Source: Bacillota bacterium (GTDB lineage Bacteria; Bacillota_E; RBS10-35; JAJYVN01). Taken from it: 17,759 nt of DNA. The position numbers and the translations under genes are program-made. The notes under the pieces were generated by a model, which saw only the letters and a program-made list of their open reading frames with translations, did no database searches and was not told where the DNA came from. Shown here piece after piece: positions 1-6,956 of the stretch; the first letter of the stretch is position 1; each line of letters opens with the position of its first letter. The stretch covers positions 1 through 17,759 of the forward strand of contig JAJZWQ010000049.1 in NCBI GenBank assembly GCA_021846605.1. Direction: 5' to 3'.

Positions 1-107
1 CGCTGGTCGCCTGCGCGCTGCTGCTGGTGGTCACACCGGTGCTGCTCACCGGATTTAGCCAACTGGTCCCCGAGACGATGGCGCGGCTCGGGAGCCTGGT
101 GCCATGA
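1..107 (+). CDS. fliR: FliR, flagellar export gate protein (C-terminal end only)
   Basis: The reading frame that ends in TGA at 105-107 gives about 34 residues: a hydrophobic stretch (LVACALLLVVTPVLL), then a short amphipathic tail ending in LGSLVP. This fits the last membrane helix and tail of FliR, an integral membrane part of the flagellar type III export gate. The assignment rests mainly on position. The stop overlaps the flhB start in an ATGA junction, and fliR-flhB-flhA is a common order in Bacillota. The 5' part lies outside the window, so no family motif can be checked. Confidence 0.7.
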   Translation, partial: LVACALLLVVTPVLLTGFSQLVPETMARLGSLVP

Positions 108-1189
108 CGCAGTGGCGGTTTGACCTGCAGCGCTTTGCCGACAGCGGTGAGCGGACCCAGGCGGCGACCCCGCGCCGGCGGCAGAAGGCCCGCCAGCAGG
201 GCCGGATCGCGCAGAGCGGGGACCTGACCTCGGCGGCGGTGTTGCTGGCGGCAACGGTTGCCCTCCGGCTCACCGGGGCCAGAGCGGCGGGGACCCTGGC
301 CCAGTGGGCGTCCCAAACCTGGGGGCAGGCCCCGGTGGTGGGATTCGGCCAGACCCAGGTGATGGCGCTGTTTGGTGCCGGCCTGCGCGCGGCCGGCGGG
401 GTGCTGCTGCCGGTGCTGGGCGCCGGGGTGGTGGCGGGGGTGGCGATCGGACTGGCGCAGACGCAATTCGTCCTCCAGTCCGCGGGACTGGTCCCCGACC
501 TGCAGCGGGTAAACCCCCTGGCCGGCGCGCGCCGCATCTTCTCCCGGCGCGCCCTGATGGAACTGGGGAAGGCGGCCGTGCGGCTGGCGGGGCTGTTCGC
601 GGTCCTGTGGGGGCCCATGCATCAACTGGTACCCGAACTGGCCGGCGGGAGCCTGTCGCTTGAGGCGGCCACGGCCACGACCTTTGCGGTGATCGTGAGC
701 GGCTGTCTGCGGGTGGGGATCGTGCTTGCCGTCGTCGGGGTGGCCGACTACTTCTACCAGCGGTACGAGCTGGACACGCAGTTGAAGATGACCCGGCAGG
801 AGGTCCGCGAGGAGGTCAAGGAGCAGGACGGAGACCCCCTCCTGCGGGCGCAGCGGCGACGCCGGATGCGGGAACTCTCGCGCCGCCGGATGCTGCACGA
901 TGTCCGCCGGGCCGACGCCGTTGTGACCAATCCGACGCACTTCGCGGTGGCGCTGCGCTACGACGCGGCCAAAATGGACGCGCCAATGGTGGTGGCCAAA
1001 GGCCAGGACTTCCTGGCCGAGCGCATCAAGGCCGTGGCCCGCGCCGCCGGGGTCGTGATCGTCGAGAACCCGCCGCTGGCACGTTCCCTGCATGCCGGCG
1101 TGCCGGTGGGGCAGGCCGTGCCCGAGCGGCTGTACCGGGCGGTGGCCGAGGTTCTGGCCTACGTGTGGCGGGTCCAGGGACGCGCCTAG
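104..1189 (+). CDS. flhB: FlhB, flagellar export gate and substrate-specificity switch protein
   Basis: The product has 361 residues, normal for FlhB. It is a membrane component of the flagellar type III secretion apparatus, and its cytoplasmic domain switches export from rod/hook to filament substrates. The N-terminus carries the typical GERTQAATPRRRQKARQQG stretch (residues about 15-33), followed by four hydrophobic segments to about residue 220. The charged linker (MTRQEVREEVKEQDGDP) leads into the cytoplasmic domain. The autocleavage motif NPTH is intact at residues 276-279, so normal self-cleavage between N276 and P277 is expected. The ATG at 104 overlaps the fliR stop, which implies translational coupling. 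The end of the coding region is 18 bp upstream of flhA. Confidence 0.97.
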   Translation: MTQWRFDLQRFADSGERTQAATPRRRQKARQQGRIAQSGDLTSAAVLLAATVALRLTGARAAGTLAQWASQTWGQAPVVGFGQTQVMALFGAGLRAAGGVLLPVLGAGVVAGVAIGLAQTQFVLQSAGLVPDLQRVNPLAGARRIFSRRALMELGKAAVRLAGLFAVLWGPMHQLVPELAGGSLSLEAATATTFAVIVSGCLRVGIVLAVVGVADYFYQRYELDTQLKMTRQEVREEVKEQDGDPLLRAQRRRRMRELSRRRMLHDVRRADAVVTNPTHFAVALRYDAAKMDAPMVVAKGQDFLAERIKAVARAAGVVIVENPPLARSLHAGVPVGQAVPERLYRAVAEVLAYVWRVQGRA

Positions 1190-1207
1190 GGAAAGGGGGA
1201 GGGCTCG

Positions 1208-3250
1208 GTGCCGAAGCTGTCCAAACTGGGCCTTGGCTCAGATCTCGTGGTCGGGCTGGCCGTCATCCTGATGGTCCTGATGATGGTTGTCCCTATCCCG
1301 CCAGCCTTGCTGAGCGTCCTGATCGCCGCCAACCTGGCGACCTCGCTCTGCGTGGTGCTGTTGGCGATGTATACGCAGCGGGCGCTGGACTTCTCGGCCC
1401 TGCCGGCCCTGCTGCTGCTGACAACGCTGTTCCGCCTGTCGCTCAACGTGTCCACCACGCGCCTGATCCTGCTGAACGGGAACGCCGGCAGCGTGATCGA
1501 GGCGTTCGGCCAGTTCGTGGTCGGCGGCAATCCCCTGGTCGGGTTCATCGTCTTTCTCATCCTGGTGATCATCCAGTTCATCGTCATCACCCGCGGCGCC
1601 GAGCGCGTGGCCGAGGTGGCGGCGCGATTCACCCTGGACGCCATGCCGGGCAAGCAGATGTCCATCGACGCCGACCTGAACGCGGGGCTGATTGATGAAA
1701 AACGCGCGCGTGTGCGGCGCGAGGAGGTCGAGCGCGAGGCCGATTTTTACGGCGCGATGGACGGTGCCAGCAAGTTTGTCAAGGGAGATGCCATCGCCGC
1801 CCTGCTGATCATCGGCATCAATATCGTCGCCGGCTTCCTCATCGGCATGCTCCAGCGCCACCTGGGCCTGGCCGCCTCGCTGCAACAGTACACGCTGCTG
1901 ACCGTGGGCGACGGGCTGTCGGCACAGATCCCGGCCCTGCTGATCAGCACCGCCACCGGTATCCTCGTGACCCGCACCGCCTCCCAGGAGAACCTGGGCA
2001 CCGAACTGGGCCTGCAGTTCAGCGCACAGCCGCGGGTGCTGTATGCGGCGGCGGCGGCCCTGGGGGTCCTGGGCGTTATCCCCGGGCTCCCCAAGGTGCC
2101 CTTCTTCGCCCTGGTGGTGGTGCTGGTGCTGATCGCGCGCCGGGCGACCCGGGCGCAGAGGCCGGCGCCGACGGCGGAGGCGGCGGCCGGTGCCCCGCCG
2201 GCGACCGACAACCAGACCCCGGCCGATGCCCTGCGCCTGCTGGAGGTCGACGCGCTGGCCATCGACTTGGGATACGGCCTGCTCAAGTTGGCCGACGGCC
2301 CGGACGGTGGCGAGCTCATGAAGCGCGTGGCGCTCTGCCGCAAGCAGATCGCCCTGGATCGGGGCGTCGTGCTGCCGCTGGTGCGGGTGCGCGACGATGT
2401 CAGTCTGCCCCTGCACGGCTACCGGTTCCGCATCCGCGGCAACGAGGTGGCCACCGGGGAGCTGCATCCCGACGGCTTCCTGGCGATGGATGCGGGCACC
2501 GGCTTGGCCCCTGACCTGCCGGGAACACCGACGCGCGAGCCCGCATTCGGGTTGCCCGCCCAGTGGATCAGTCCCGCCGACAAGGCGCATGCCGAGCTGT
2601 CCGGCTACACCGTGGTGGACCCGGCCACGGTTCTGGCCACGCACTTCACCGAGGTCTGCAAGAGCCATGCGGCCGAGATCCTGTCTCGCGAGGAGTGCAA
2701 GGCCCTATTGGACGTTGTGCGGCAGCGCCAACCCTCACTGGTGGACGAACTGGTGCCTGGTCTTCTGCCGACGGGCTCCATCCTGCGGGTGCTCCAGAAC
2801 CTGCTGCGGGAGGGGATCTCGATCCGCAATCTGGCCAGCATCCTCGAGTCCCTGGCCGACGCGGCGGGGACGGTCAAGGATCCCGAGCAACTGACCGAGC
2901 GCGCCCGGGCGGCCCTGGCGCGGGAGATCACGCGTGAACTGCATGCCGCGGGCGATCATCTGGGTGTCCTGACCCTGGATCCGGATTTGGAGGCGCGGCT
3001 GGCCGACGTGGCAGCGGGGGTGGGCGGCGGACTGGACGGCCCCTCCCTGCGCAACCTCAAGGATTCGCTGGAGCGGGGGCTACAGGCTTTGCGGGCGCAC
3101 GGCATGCCCCAGGTCGTGCTGACGACCCCGGCAGCCCGGCCAGTCTTCCGGCGGATTCTGGAACGCAGCTTCCCCCAGGTCCGGGTCGTCTCGACGTCCG
3201 AGTTGGTCGGCGAACTCAACGTGCAGAGCATGGGCCGCATCACGGCCTAG
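1208..3250 (+). CDS. flhA: FlhA, flagellar export gate protein
   Basis: This is a 680-residue FHIPEP-family protein of normal length. FlhA forms the nonameric ring of the flagellar export gate and couples proton-motive force to substrate export. The N-terminal half (about residues 10-310) has the expected run of membrane helices and conserved loops, including RLSLNVSTTRLILL and the GDAIAALLIIGINIVAGFLIG region split by a charged cytoplasmic loop with RVRREEVEREADFYGAMDGA. A low-complexity Ala/Pro linker near residues 318-335 leads to the cytoplasmic domain (about 340-680), which docks chaperone-substrate complexes. GTG at 1208 is the start because GGGGGAGGG lies just upstream. The conserved tail reads ELVGELNVQSMGRI. 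Confidence 0.98.
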   Translation: MPKLSKLGLGSDLVVGLAVILMVLMMVVPIPPALLSVLIAANLATSLCVVLLAMYTQRALDFSALPALLLLTTLFRLSLNVSTTRLILLNGNAGSVIEAFGQFVVGGNPLVGFIVFLILVIIQFIVITRGAERVAEVAARFTLDAMPGKQMSIDADLNAGLIDEKRARVRREEVEREADFYGAMDGASKFVKGDAIAALLIIGINIVAGFLIGMLQRHLGLAASLQQYTLLTVGDGLSAQIPALLISTATGILVTRTASQENLGTELGLQFSAQPRVLYAAAAALGVLGVIPGLPKVPFFALVVVLVLIARRATRAQRPAPTAEAAAGAPPATDNQTPADALRLLEVDALAIDLGYGLLKLADGPDGGELMKRVALCRKQIALDRGVVLPLVRVRDDVSLPLHGYRFRIRGNEVATGELHPDGFLAMDAGTGLAPDLPGTPTREPAFGLPAQWISPADKAHAELSGYTVVDPATVLATHFTEVCKSHAAEILSREECKALLDVVRQRQPSLVDELVPGLLPTGSILRVLQNLLREGISIRNLASILESLADAAGTVKDPEQLTERARAALAREITRELHAAGDHLGVLTLDPDLEARLADVAAGVGGGLDGPSLRNLKDSLERGLQALRAHGMPQVVLTTPAARPVFRRILERSFPQVRVVSTSELVGELNVQSMGRITA

Positions 3251-3268
3251 AGGCGGAGGTTGTTTGGC

Positions 3269-4234
3269 GTGAAGATCCAGCGGTTTGTGGCCCCCGATCT
3301 ACCCCAGGCCCTGGCGGCGGTGCGGAGGCAGTTGGGGCGAGACGCGGTGATCGTGGACACGCGCGTCGTGCGCCAGGCGGGATGGCGGCGCTTCCTCCGG
3401 CGCTTTGACCAGGTGGAGGTCCGGGCGGCGCTGGACCAGGCCCTGCCGGCCAGACCCACCCGGCCAGGCGCGACCCCCGCCCCCCAGGCGGCTAAGCCGG
3501 CCGGGCTGGACCTCACCGAGCGGGCCGACCCGGCCCTGTTGCGCCGGGCCGTGTTCGCCGTGGACGAGGCGGCGGCGGCGCCGCCGCCGGCGCCCGTGCT
3601 GCTGCGTGCCGGCGAACGCCGCATCGTGGCGCTGGTGGGGCCGACGGGGGCCGGGAAGACGACCAGCACGGCCAAACTGGCCGCGCATCTGCACCTGCAG
3701 CAGGGATGGAGGGTGGGCGTCGTCACCGCCGACACGTTCCGGGTGGCCGGCGCCGACCAGTTGGGGGCCTACGCGCGCATCCTGGGGGTACCGATCGAGG
3801 TCGCGCCGACGCCAGCGGCCCTGGGAAGGGCCTTGGCGCGTATGTCCGACCTCGATTGCGTCCTGGTCGACACGTCCGGCCGCGGGCACCGGGACGACCG
3901 CCGCATGCAGGAGTTGACGGCGTTGGTGCGGGTCCTGCGGGAGGCCGCCGGCGCGCCCGGCAACGCCCTGGAGGTGCACCTGGTACTCGCGGCGACCACG
4001 CGCCTGGGCGAGGTGCGGGCCGTGCTCGCCGCCTACCGGCCGTGGGTGGAGCGGCTCTTACTCACCAAGCTCGATGAATGCGAGGAACCGCCGGATGTGC
4101 CGGCCGCGGCAGCAGCAGCCGGCCTGGCGCTGTCCTACGCCTCCGCTGGGCAGCGGGTGCCGGAGGATCTGTTCGTCGCCTGGCCGGATCAGATCCTGCG
4201 AGCCCTGCCGCAGCCGGCGGGCCGGGCGGTCTGA
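3269..4234 (+). CDS. flhF: FlhF, SRP-type GTPase for flagellar placement
   Basis: The product is 321 residues, somewhat short beside FlhF of B. subtilis. FlhF is an SRP-family GTPase that marks the site of flagellar assembly and is stimulated by FlhG. The N-terminus (MKIQRFVAPDLPQALAAVRR) is the usual FlhF opening. A variable Pro/Ala-rich B region follows (about residues 60-110), then the NG domain: P-loop GPTGAGKTTSTAKLAA near residues 123-138, VVTADTFRVAGADQLGAYA, the DTSGRG motif and the LTKLDE guanine-specificity motif. A GTG at 3269 is preferred over the TTG at 3260, because GGAGG at 3255-3259 lies 9 nt from GTG but directly abuts TTG. The shortness is in the linker; all G motifs are present. 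Confidence 0.95.
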   Translation: MKIQRFVAPDLPQALAAVRRQLGRDAVIVDTRVVRQAGWRRFLRRFDQVEVRAALDQALPARPTRPGATPAPQAAKPAGLDLTERADPALLRRAVFAVDEAAAAPPPAPVLLRAGERRIVALVGPTGAGKTTSTAKLAAHLHLQQGWRVGVVTADTFRVAGADQLGAYARILGVPIEVAPTPAALGRALARMSDLDCVLVDTSGRGHRDDRRMQELTALVRVLREAAGAPGNALEVHLVLAATTRLGEVRAVLAAYRPWVERLLLTKLDECEEPPDVPAAAAAAGLALSYASAGQRVPEDLFVAWPDQILRALPQPAGRAV

Positions 4235-4257
4235 CACCCGAGCGGGGAGGGATGGGG

Positions 4258-5082
4258 ATGGCGGTGGGTGCCTGGATGACCGAAGCGGAGCAGGGGGCCG
4301 AACTCTCCCGCTGGGTCCGGCTGACGCGGGGGACCGGTGCCCCAACCGGCGCCCGCCTGGTAACGGTGGCCGGGGGCAAGGGCGGCGTCGGCAAGAGCAA
4401 CTTCTGCCTCAATTTCGGCCTGGCGTTGGCCGCCCGCGGTCTGCGCGTCCGCCTAGTCGACTGCGACGCGGGGCTCGGCAGCCTGGACGTGCTTTTGGGC
4501 GTGACCCCCCGCCGCCACCTGGGGCACGTGCTGGCCGGGTGCGCCCTGGAGGAGGTCGAAATCGCTTGCCCGCTCGGGGTGCGGCTGGTGCCGGCGCCGC
4601 CGGAAGTGTGGGAGGCCGGACTGGCTCCCGCCATGGAGGCCCGCCTGGGGAGCCTTCTGGAAGCCGCCGCGGACGTCGTGCTCCTGGACGCCGGCGCCGG
4701 GCTGGGCGAGGGCGTGCGGTCCCTGTTGGCGATCGGCCGGGAGGTCGTGGTCGTGACGACGCCGGAGCCGACCGCGCTGGCCGACGCCTACGCCACGCTC
4801 AAGGCAGTGCGGAAGGAAAACGCGGCCGCCTCCGCCAGGCTGGTCGTGAACCTGGTCGAGTGTGTCGCCGACGGCGAGGCGGCGTTTCGCGCGGTGGCCA
4901 GCGTCTGCCGCTCGTATCTCAACTGGAGCCCGGCGTACCTCGGCGCGATTCCCCGGGACCCGGCCCTGCGGCGGGCCGTGCGGGCCCAGCGGCCGCTGCT
5001 GCTCGACGCGCCGCAGGCGCCGGCGGCCCGGGCACTGCGCCAACTGGCGGAGGACTTCGGGGCAAGGGGGCCGGGGGCATGA
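4258..5082 (+). CDS. flhG: FlhG (YlxH), MinD-like ATPase controlling flagellar number
   Basis: This is a 274-residue ParA/MinD-family ATPase. Near residues 38-46 it carries the deviant Walker A motif GGKGGVGKS, which has the extra lysine typical of MinD-type dimerising ATPases. It also shows VRLVDCDAGLGSLDVLLG (switch region) and VVLLDAGAGLG (Walker B). FlhG proteins limit flagellar number and activate the FlhF GTPase. Two ATGs lie close together, at 4252 and 4258; the second is chosen because GGAGG at 4246-4250 is 7 nt from it and only 1 nt from the first. The family assignment to FlhG rather than MinD rests on its position between flhF and fliA. The stop overlaps the fliA start (ATGA). Confidence 0.92.
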   Translation: MAVGAWMTEAEQGAELSRWVRLTRGTGAPTGARLVTVAGGKGGVGKSNFCLNFGLALAARGLRVRLVDCDAGLGSLDVLLGVTPRRHLGHVLAGCALEEVEIACPLGVRLVPAPPEVWEAGLAPAMEARLGSLLEAAADVVLLDAGAGLGEGVRSLLAIGREVVVVTTPEPTALADAYATLKAVRKENAAASARLVVNLVECVADGEAAFRAVASVCRSYLNWSPAYLGAIPRDPALRRAVRAQRPLLLDAPQAPAARALRQLAEDFGARGPGA

Positions 5083-5873
5083 GCGCGCGGATGGCGGGAA
5101 CCCCGAAAACCGGTGCCGCGCGGGCCGCCGAGGCCGCCGCGGCATACCGGACGGCGGATGTGGCCGCGCGTGAAGACGAGGTGGTGCGGTACCTGCCGCT
5201 GGTCAAGCACGTGGCCGCTCGTCTGGCCATGGGGTTGCCGGCGCACATCGATCTGGACGACCTGTACAGCTACGGGGTATTCGGGCTGCTGGACGCGCTC
5301 AAGCGTTTCGACGCAGCCCGTGGCGTGAAATTTGAGACCTACGCCTACACCCGCATCCGGGGCGCAATCGTGGACGGCCTGCGGGCGGCCGATTGGGTGC
5401 CGGCGTCGGTCCGCCAGCGGGCCAAGGGCGTTGAGGAAGCCTTTCGCCGCGTGGAGGCACGGACGGGCCGGGCGGCAGAGGACGAGGAGGTGGCGGCCGA
5501 GCTCGGCCTTTCCCCTGAGGCGTTCACCCAGGTGATGGCCGAAATCGAGCAGGGCGCCGTCCTTTCCCTGGACGAGGTGTTCGGGGACGAAGCCGGCGAT
5601 GACCACACGCTGCGGGACGTCGTCGAAGACTCGGGGTCGCCGGACCCCCTGCAGAGCGCCGAGTGGCGCGATCGGGAGCGCCTTTTGGCGGACGCCATTG
5701 AGCAATTACCCGAACGGGACCGCACCGTGGTCACGCTGTTTTACTACGACGGACTCACGCCCAAGGAGATCAGCGCCGTTCTCGGTGTCACGGTGTCGCG
5801 CATCTCGCAACTGCACAGCCGCGCCATCCTGCGCCTGCGGGCGCATCTGGCCGCCACCGACGCCGCGCAGTGA
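5079..5873 (+). CDS. fliA: FliA/SigD, RNA polymerase sigma factor for motility (FliA/WhiG family)
   Basis: The product is 264 residues, typical for sigma-28. Region 2 (about residues 30-110) includes LVKHVAARLAMGLPAHIDLDDLYSYG and the core-binding and -10-recognition helices ending in FETYAYTRIRGAIVDGLR. Region 3 lies near 115-190 (the LGLSPEAFTQVMAEIE part). Region 4 is near 205-258 with the -35 helix-turn-helix LTPKEISAVLGVTVSRISQLHSRAI. FliA/SigD directs late flagellar and chemotaxis promoters. It starts with ATG at 5079, overlapping the flhG stop, behind AAGGGGG. A longer open frame upstream is only the overlapping flhG region. WhiG-type sporulation sigma factors share this architecture, so the flagellar role rests on the operon context. 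No FlgM anti-sigma gene is seen in the window. Confidence 0.93.
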   Translation: MSARMAGTPKTGAARAAEAAAAYRTADVAAREDEVVRYLPLVKHVAARLAMGLPAHIDLDDLYSYGVFGLLDALKRFDAARGVKFETYAYTRIRGAIVDGLRAADWVPASVRQRAKGVEEAFRRVEARTGRAAEDEEVAAELGLSPEAFTQVMAEIEQGAVLSLDEVFGDEAGDDHTLRDVVEDSGSPDPLQSAEWRDRERLLADAIEQLPERDRTVVTLFYYDGLTPKEISAVLGVTVSRISQLHSRAILRLRAHLAATDAAQ

Positions 5874-5881
5874 CGCACGCA

Positions 5882-5886
5882 GGGGG
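5882..5886 (+). promoter_or_regulatory. Strong ribosome binding site without an ATG/GTG/TTG at the right distance
   Basis: AGGGGGAAAG begins 8 nt after the fliA stop. The nearest codon at normal distance (8 nt after the GGGGG) is CTG at 5895. The ATG at 5902 is 15 nt away and opens an Arg/Pro-rich frame that runs into the next gene. This site is the main argument for the small frame at 5895-6089. Confidence 0.4.
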
Positions 5887-5894
5887 AAAGCCAA

Positions 5895-6089
5895 CTGGCC
5901 GATGAGGGACCCGAGCGCCTGGACCGCATCGCGCCGCTTGCGCCCCTGGGCTCTGGGACATCCGGCGGGGCGCAGCGGCAGGCCACGCGGCGCAGCCGCC
6001 CCGCCACACCCGCACGCCCGCCAGAACCCGCACCGGCGCGGCCGCCGGAGCCCGACGAGCCGGGTGCGCGGCTTGATGTGCGGCTCTGA
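5895..6089 (+). CDS. Possible small protein with a CTG start, downstream of fliA
   Basis: I do not recognise this gene with certainty. A 64-codon frame begins with CTG at 5895, 8 nt after GGGGG, and ends with TGA at 6087-6089. The predicted peptide starts LADEGPERLDRIAPLAPLG, has a Pro/Arg/Glu-rich middle and ends PGARLDVRL. It has no membrane segment and no cysteine. It is in the same frame as fliA, 21 nt after the fliA stop, so a read-through tail is formally possible. Small Pro-rich proteins do occur at the ends of flagellar operons in Bacillota (general recollection, not a match). The evidence against it is the rare start codon and a composition that any 70% GC sequence can produce. The rest of the gap to the next gene (6090-6206) shows only a weak 5-bp hairpin (6106-6120). 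Confidence 0.3.
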   Translation: MADEGPERLDRIAPLAPLGSGTSGGAQRQATRRSRPATPARPPEPAPARPPEPDEPGARLDVRL

Positions 6090-6206
6090 GCGTCCGCATC
6101 CCCAGGGGTGGCGTTCACCCATGGATCACTTGCCGCATCTTGATCAGCAACGACGCCTGACGGCTGGCACCGGAAGCGGGCATGCTGTGGCCCGGAGGTG
6201 GGCGCC

Positions 6207-6827
6207 ATGGACCGAGCATGGGAGCGCCAAGCCCGTGCCCGCCTGCGCCAGGAACGGCGGCAGGTTCAACGCACGTTGCAGGCGATGCGCGCGAATGAAA
6301 CGGAGGGCCAGTCGCTCTCCGAGTTGACGACCTACGATAACCATCCGGCCGATTTGGGCACGGAGACGTGGCAGCGCGAACAGCGCCTGGGTCTGGCGGT
6401 CCAGTTCTCGCGGAAGCTGGACGATATCGATGCGGCCCTGCGCCAGATCCGGGAAGGTTCCTATGGGCAGTGCGCCCGCTGCGGGCGGCCCATCGCCCGC
6501 GAGCGCCTGGAGGCGCGTCCGGAGGCCAGTCTCTGCGTCACCTGCCAGGCGGCGGTGGAACAGACGGTGGCGGCCACCCACTCCGGACGTCCGGCGGAAG
6601 AGGATCTCCTGAACCCTCCGTTCGCCCGCACCTGGACGGGCCCGGACGGGCCGGCCGGCTTCGATGGCGAGGATAGCTGGCAGGCCGTGGCGCGCTATGG
6701 GTCCAGCGACACGCCCAGCGACGTGCCGGGCAGCGCGTATCCGGAGATCGTCGAGGGTGAGGGCGAGCCGCGCGGCGCGGTGGAGGAGGTCGAGTTGGTG
6801 GATCCCTCCGAAGTCGTCGAACCCTGA
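6207..6827 (+). CDS. TraR/DksA-type zinc-finger protein, YteA-like
   Basis: The product has 206 residues. The N-terminal part (about residues 1-80) is a charged coiled-coil-forming helix region containing ELTTYDNHPADLGTE. That block is characteristic of the YteA/YocK branch of TraR/DksA-like proteins in spore-forming Bacillota. A C4 zinc finger follows, C89-x2-C92-x17-C110-x2-C113. The last 90 residues form an acidic, probably disordered tail ending EVELVDPSEVVEP. By family, such proteins may act on RNA polymerase through the secondary channel or associate with sporulation; no target can be read from the sequence. The ATG at 6207 is chosen because GGAGG at 6194-6198 lies 8 nt upstream; the in-frame GTG at 6198 overlaps that site. 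Confidence 0.9.
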   Translation: MDRAWERQARARLRQERRQVQRTLQAMRANETEGQSLSELTTYDNHPADLGTETWQREQRLGLAVQFSRKLDDIDAALRQIREGSYGQCARCGRPIARERLEARPEASLCVTCQAAVEQTVAATHSGRPAEEDLLNPPFARTWTGPDGPAGFDGEDSWQAVARYGSSDTPSDVPGSAYPEIVEGEGEPRGAVEEVELVDPSEVVEP

Positions 6828-6832
6828 CCCCG

Positions 6833-6848
6833 GGGGCGACGACGCCCC
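6833..6848 (+). terminator. Candidate hairpin terminator after the TraR/DksA-like gene
   Basis: GGGGCG-ACGA-CGCCCC is a perfect 6-bp GC-only stem starting 5 nt after the TGA. No T-run follows (the next bases are AACTGG), so intrinsic termination is uncertain; it may instead stabilise the 3' end. Confidence 0.4.
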
Positions 6849-6890
6849 AACTGGCCGGCGGCGTGGAACCGAGTTGGTACGGAGCTGGGA

Positions 6891-6919
6891 CTGACAGGTG
6901 CGGCTGGTAGGTATATCCT
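6891..6919 (+). promoter_or_regulatory. Candidate sigma-A-type promoter for the TasA-like gene
   Basis: CTGACA (6891-6896) and TATCCT (6914-6919) are separated by 17 bp, with an overlapping TATATC. These resemble the -35 and -10 hexamers and predict a transcript starting near 6926, about 30 nt before the GTG start. This short patch is less GC-rich than its surroundings. Confidence 0.4.
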
Positions 6920-6922
6920 CCT

Positions 6923-6948
6923 CCCCCATGGCTTCCATGGCAGGGGGG
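6923..6948 (+). promoter_or_regulatory. 5' leader hairpin that could mask the ribosome binding site
   Basis: CCCCCATGG (6923-6931) can pair with CCAT (6935-6938) and GGGGG (6943-6947), leaving GGCA as a bulge. The GGGGGG at 6943-6948 is also the ribosome binding site, 8 nt before the GTG at 6957. The stem would therefore cover it. This is inferred from base complementarity only. Confidence 0.35.
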
Positions 6949-6956
6949 ATGGCGAG

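Noticed and set aside
4074..5078. N-terminal extension of fliA by about 335 codons
   Set aside because: This stretch overlaps flhG, is an Arg/Gly/Pro-rich shadow, and fliA has a proper ATG at 5079.
6106..6120. Hairpin GGGTG-GCGTT-CACCC as terminator of the flagellar operon
   Set aside because: Only a 5-bp stem, no T-run, and 230 bp after the fliA stop; not above chance in this GC-rich sequence.
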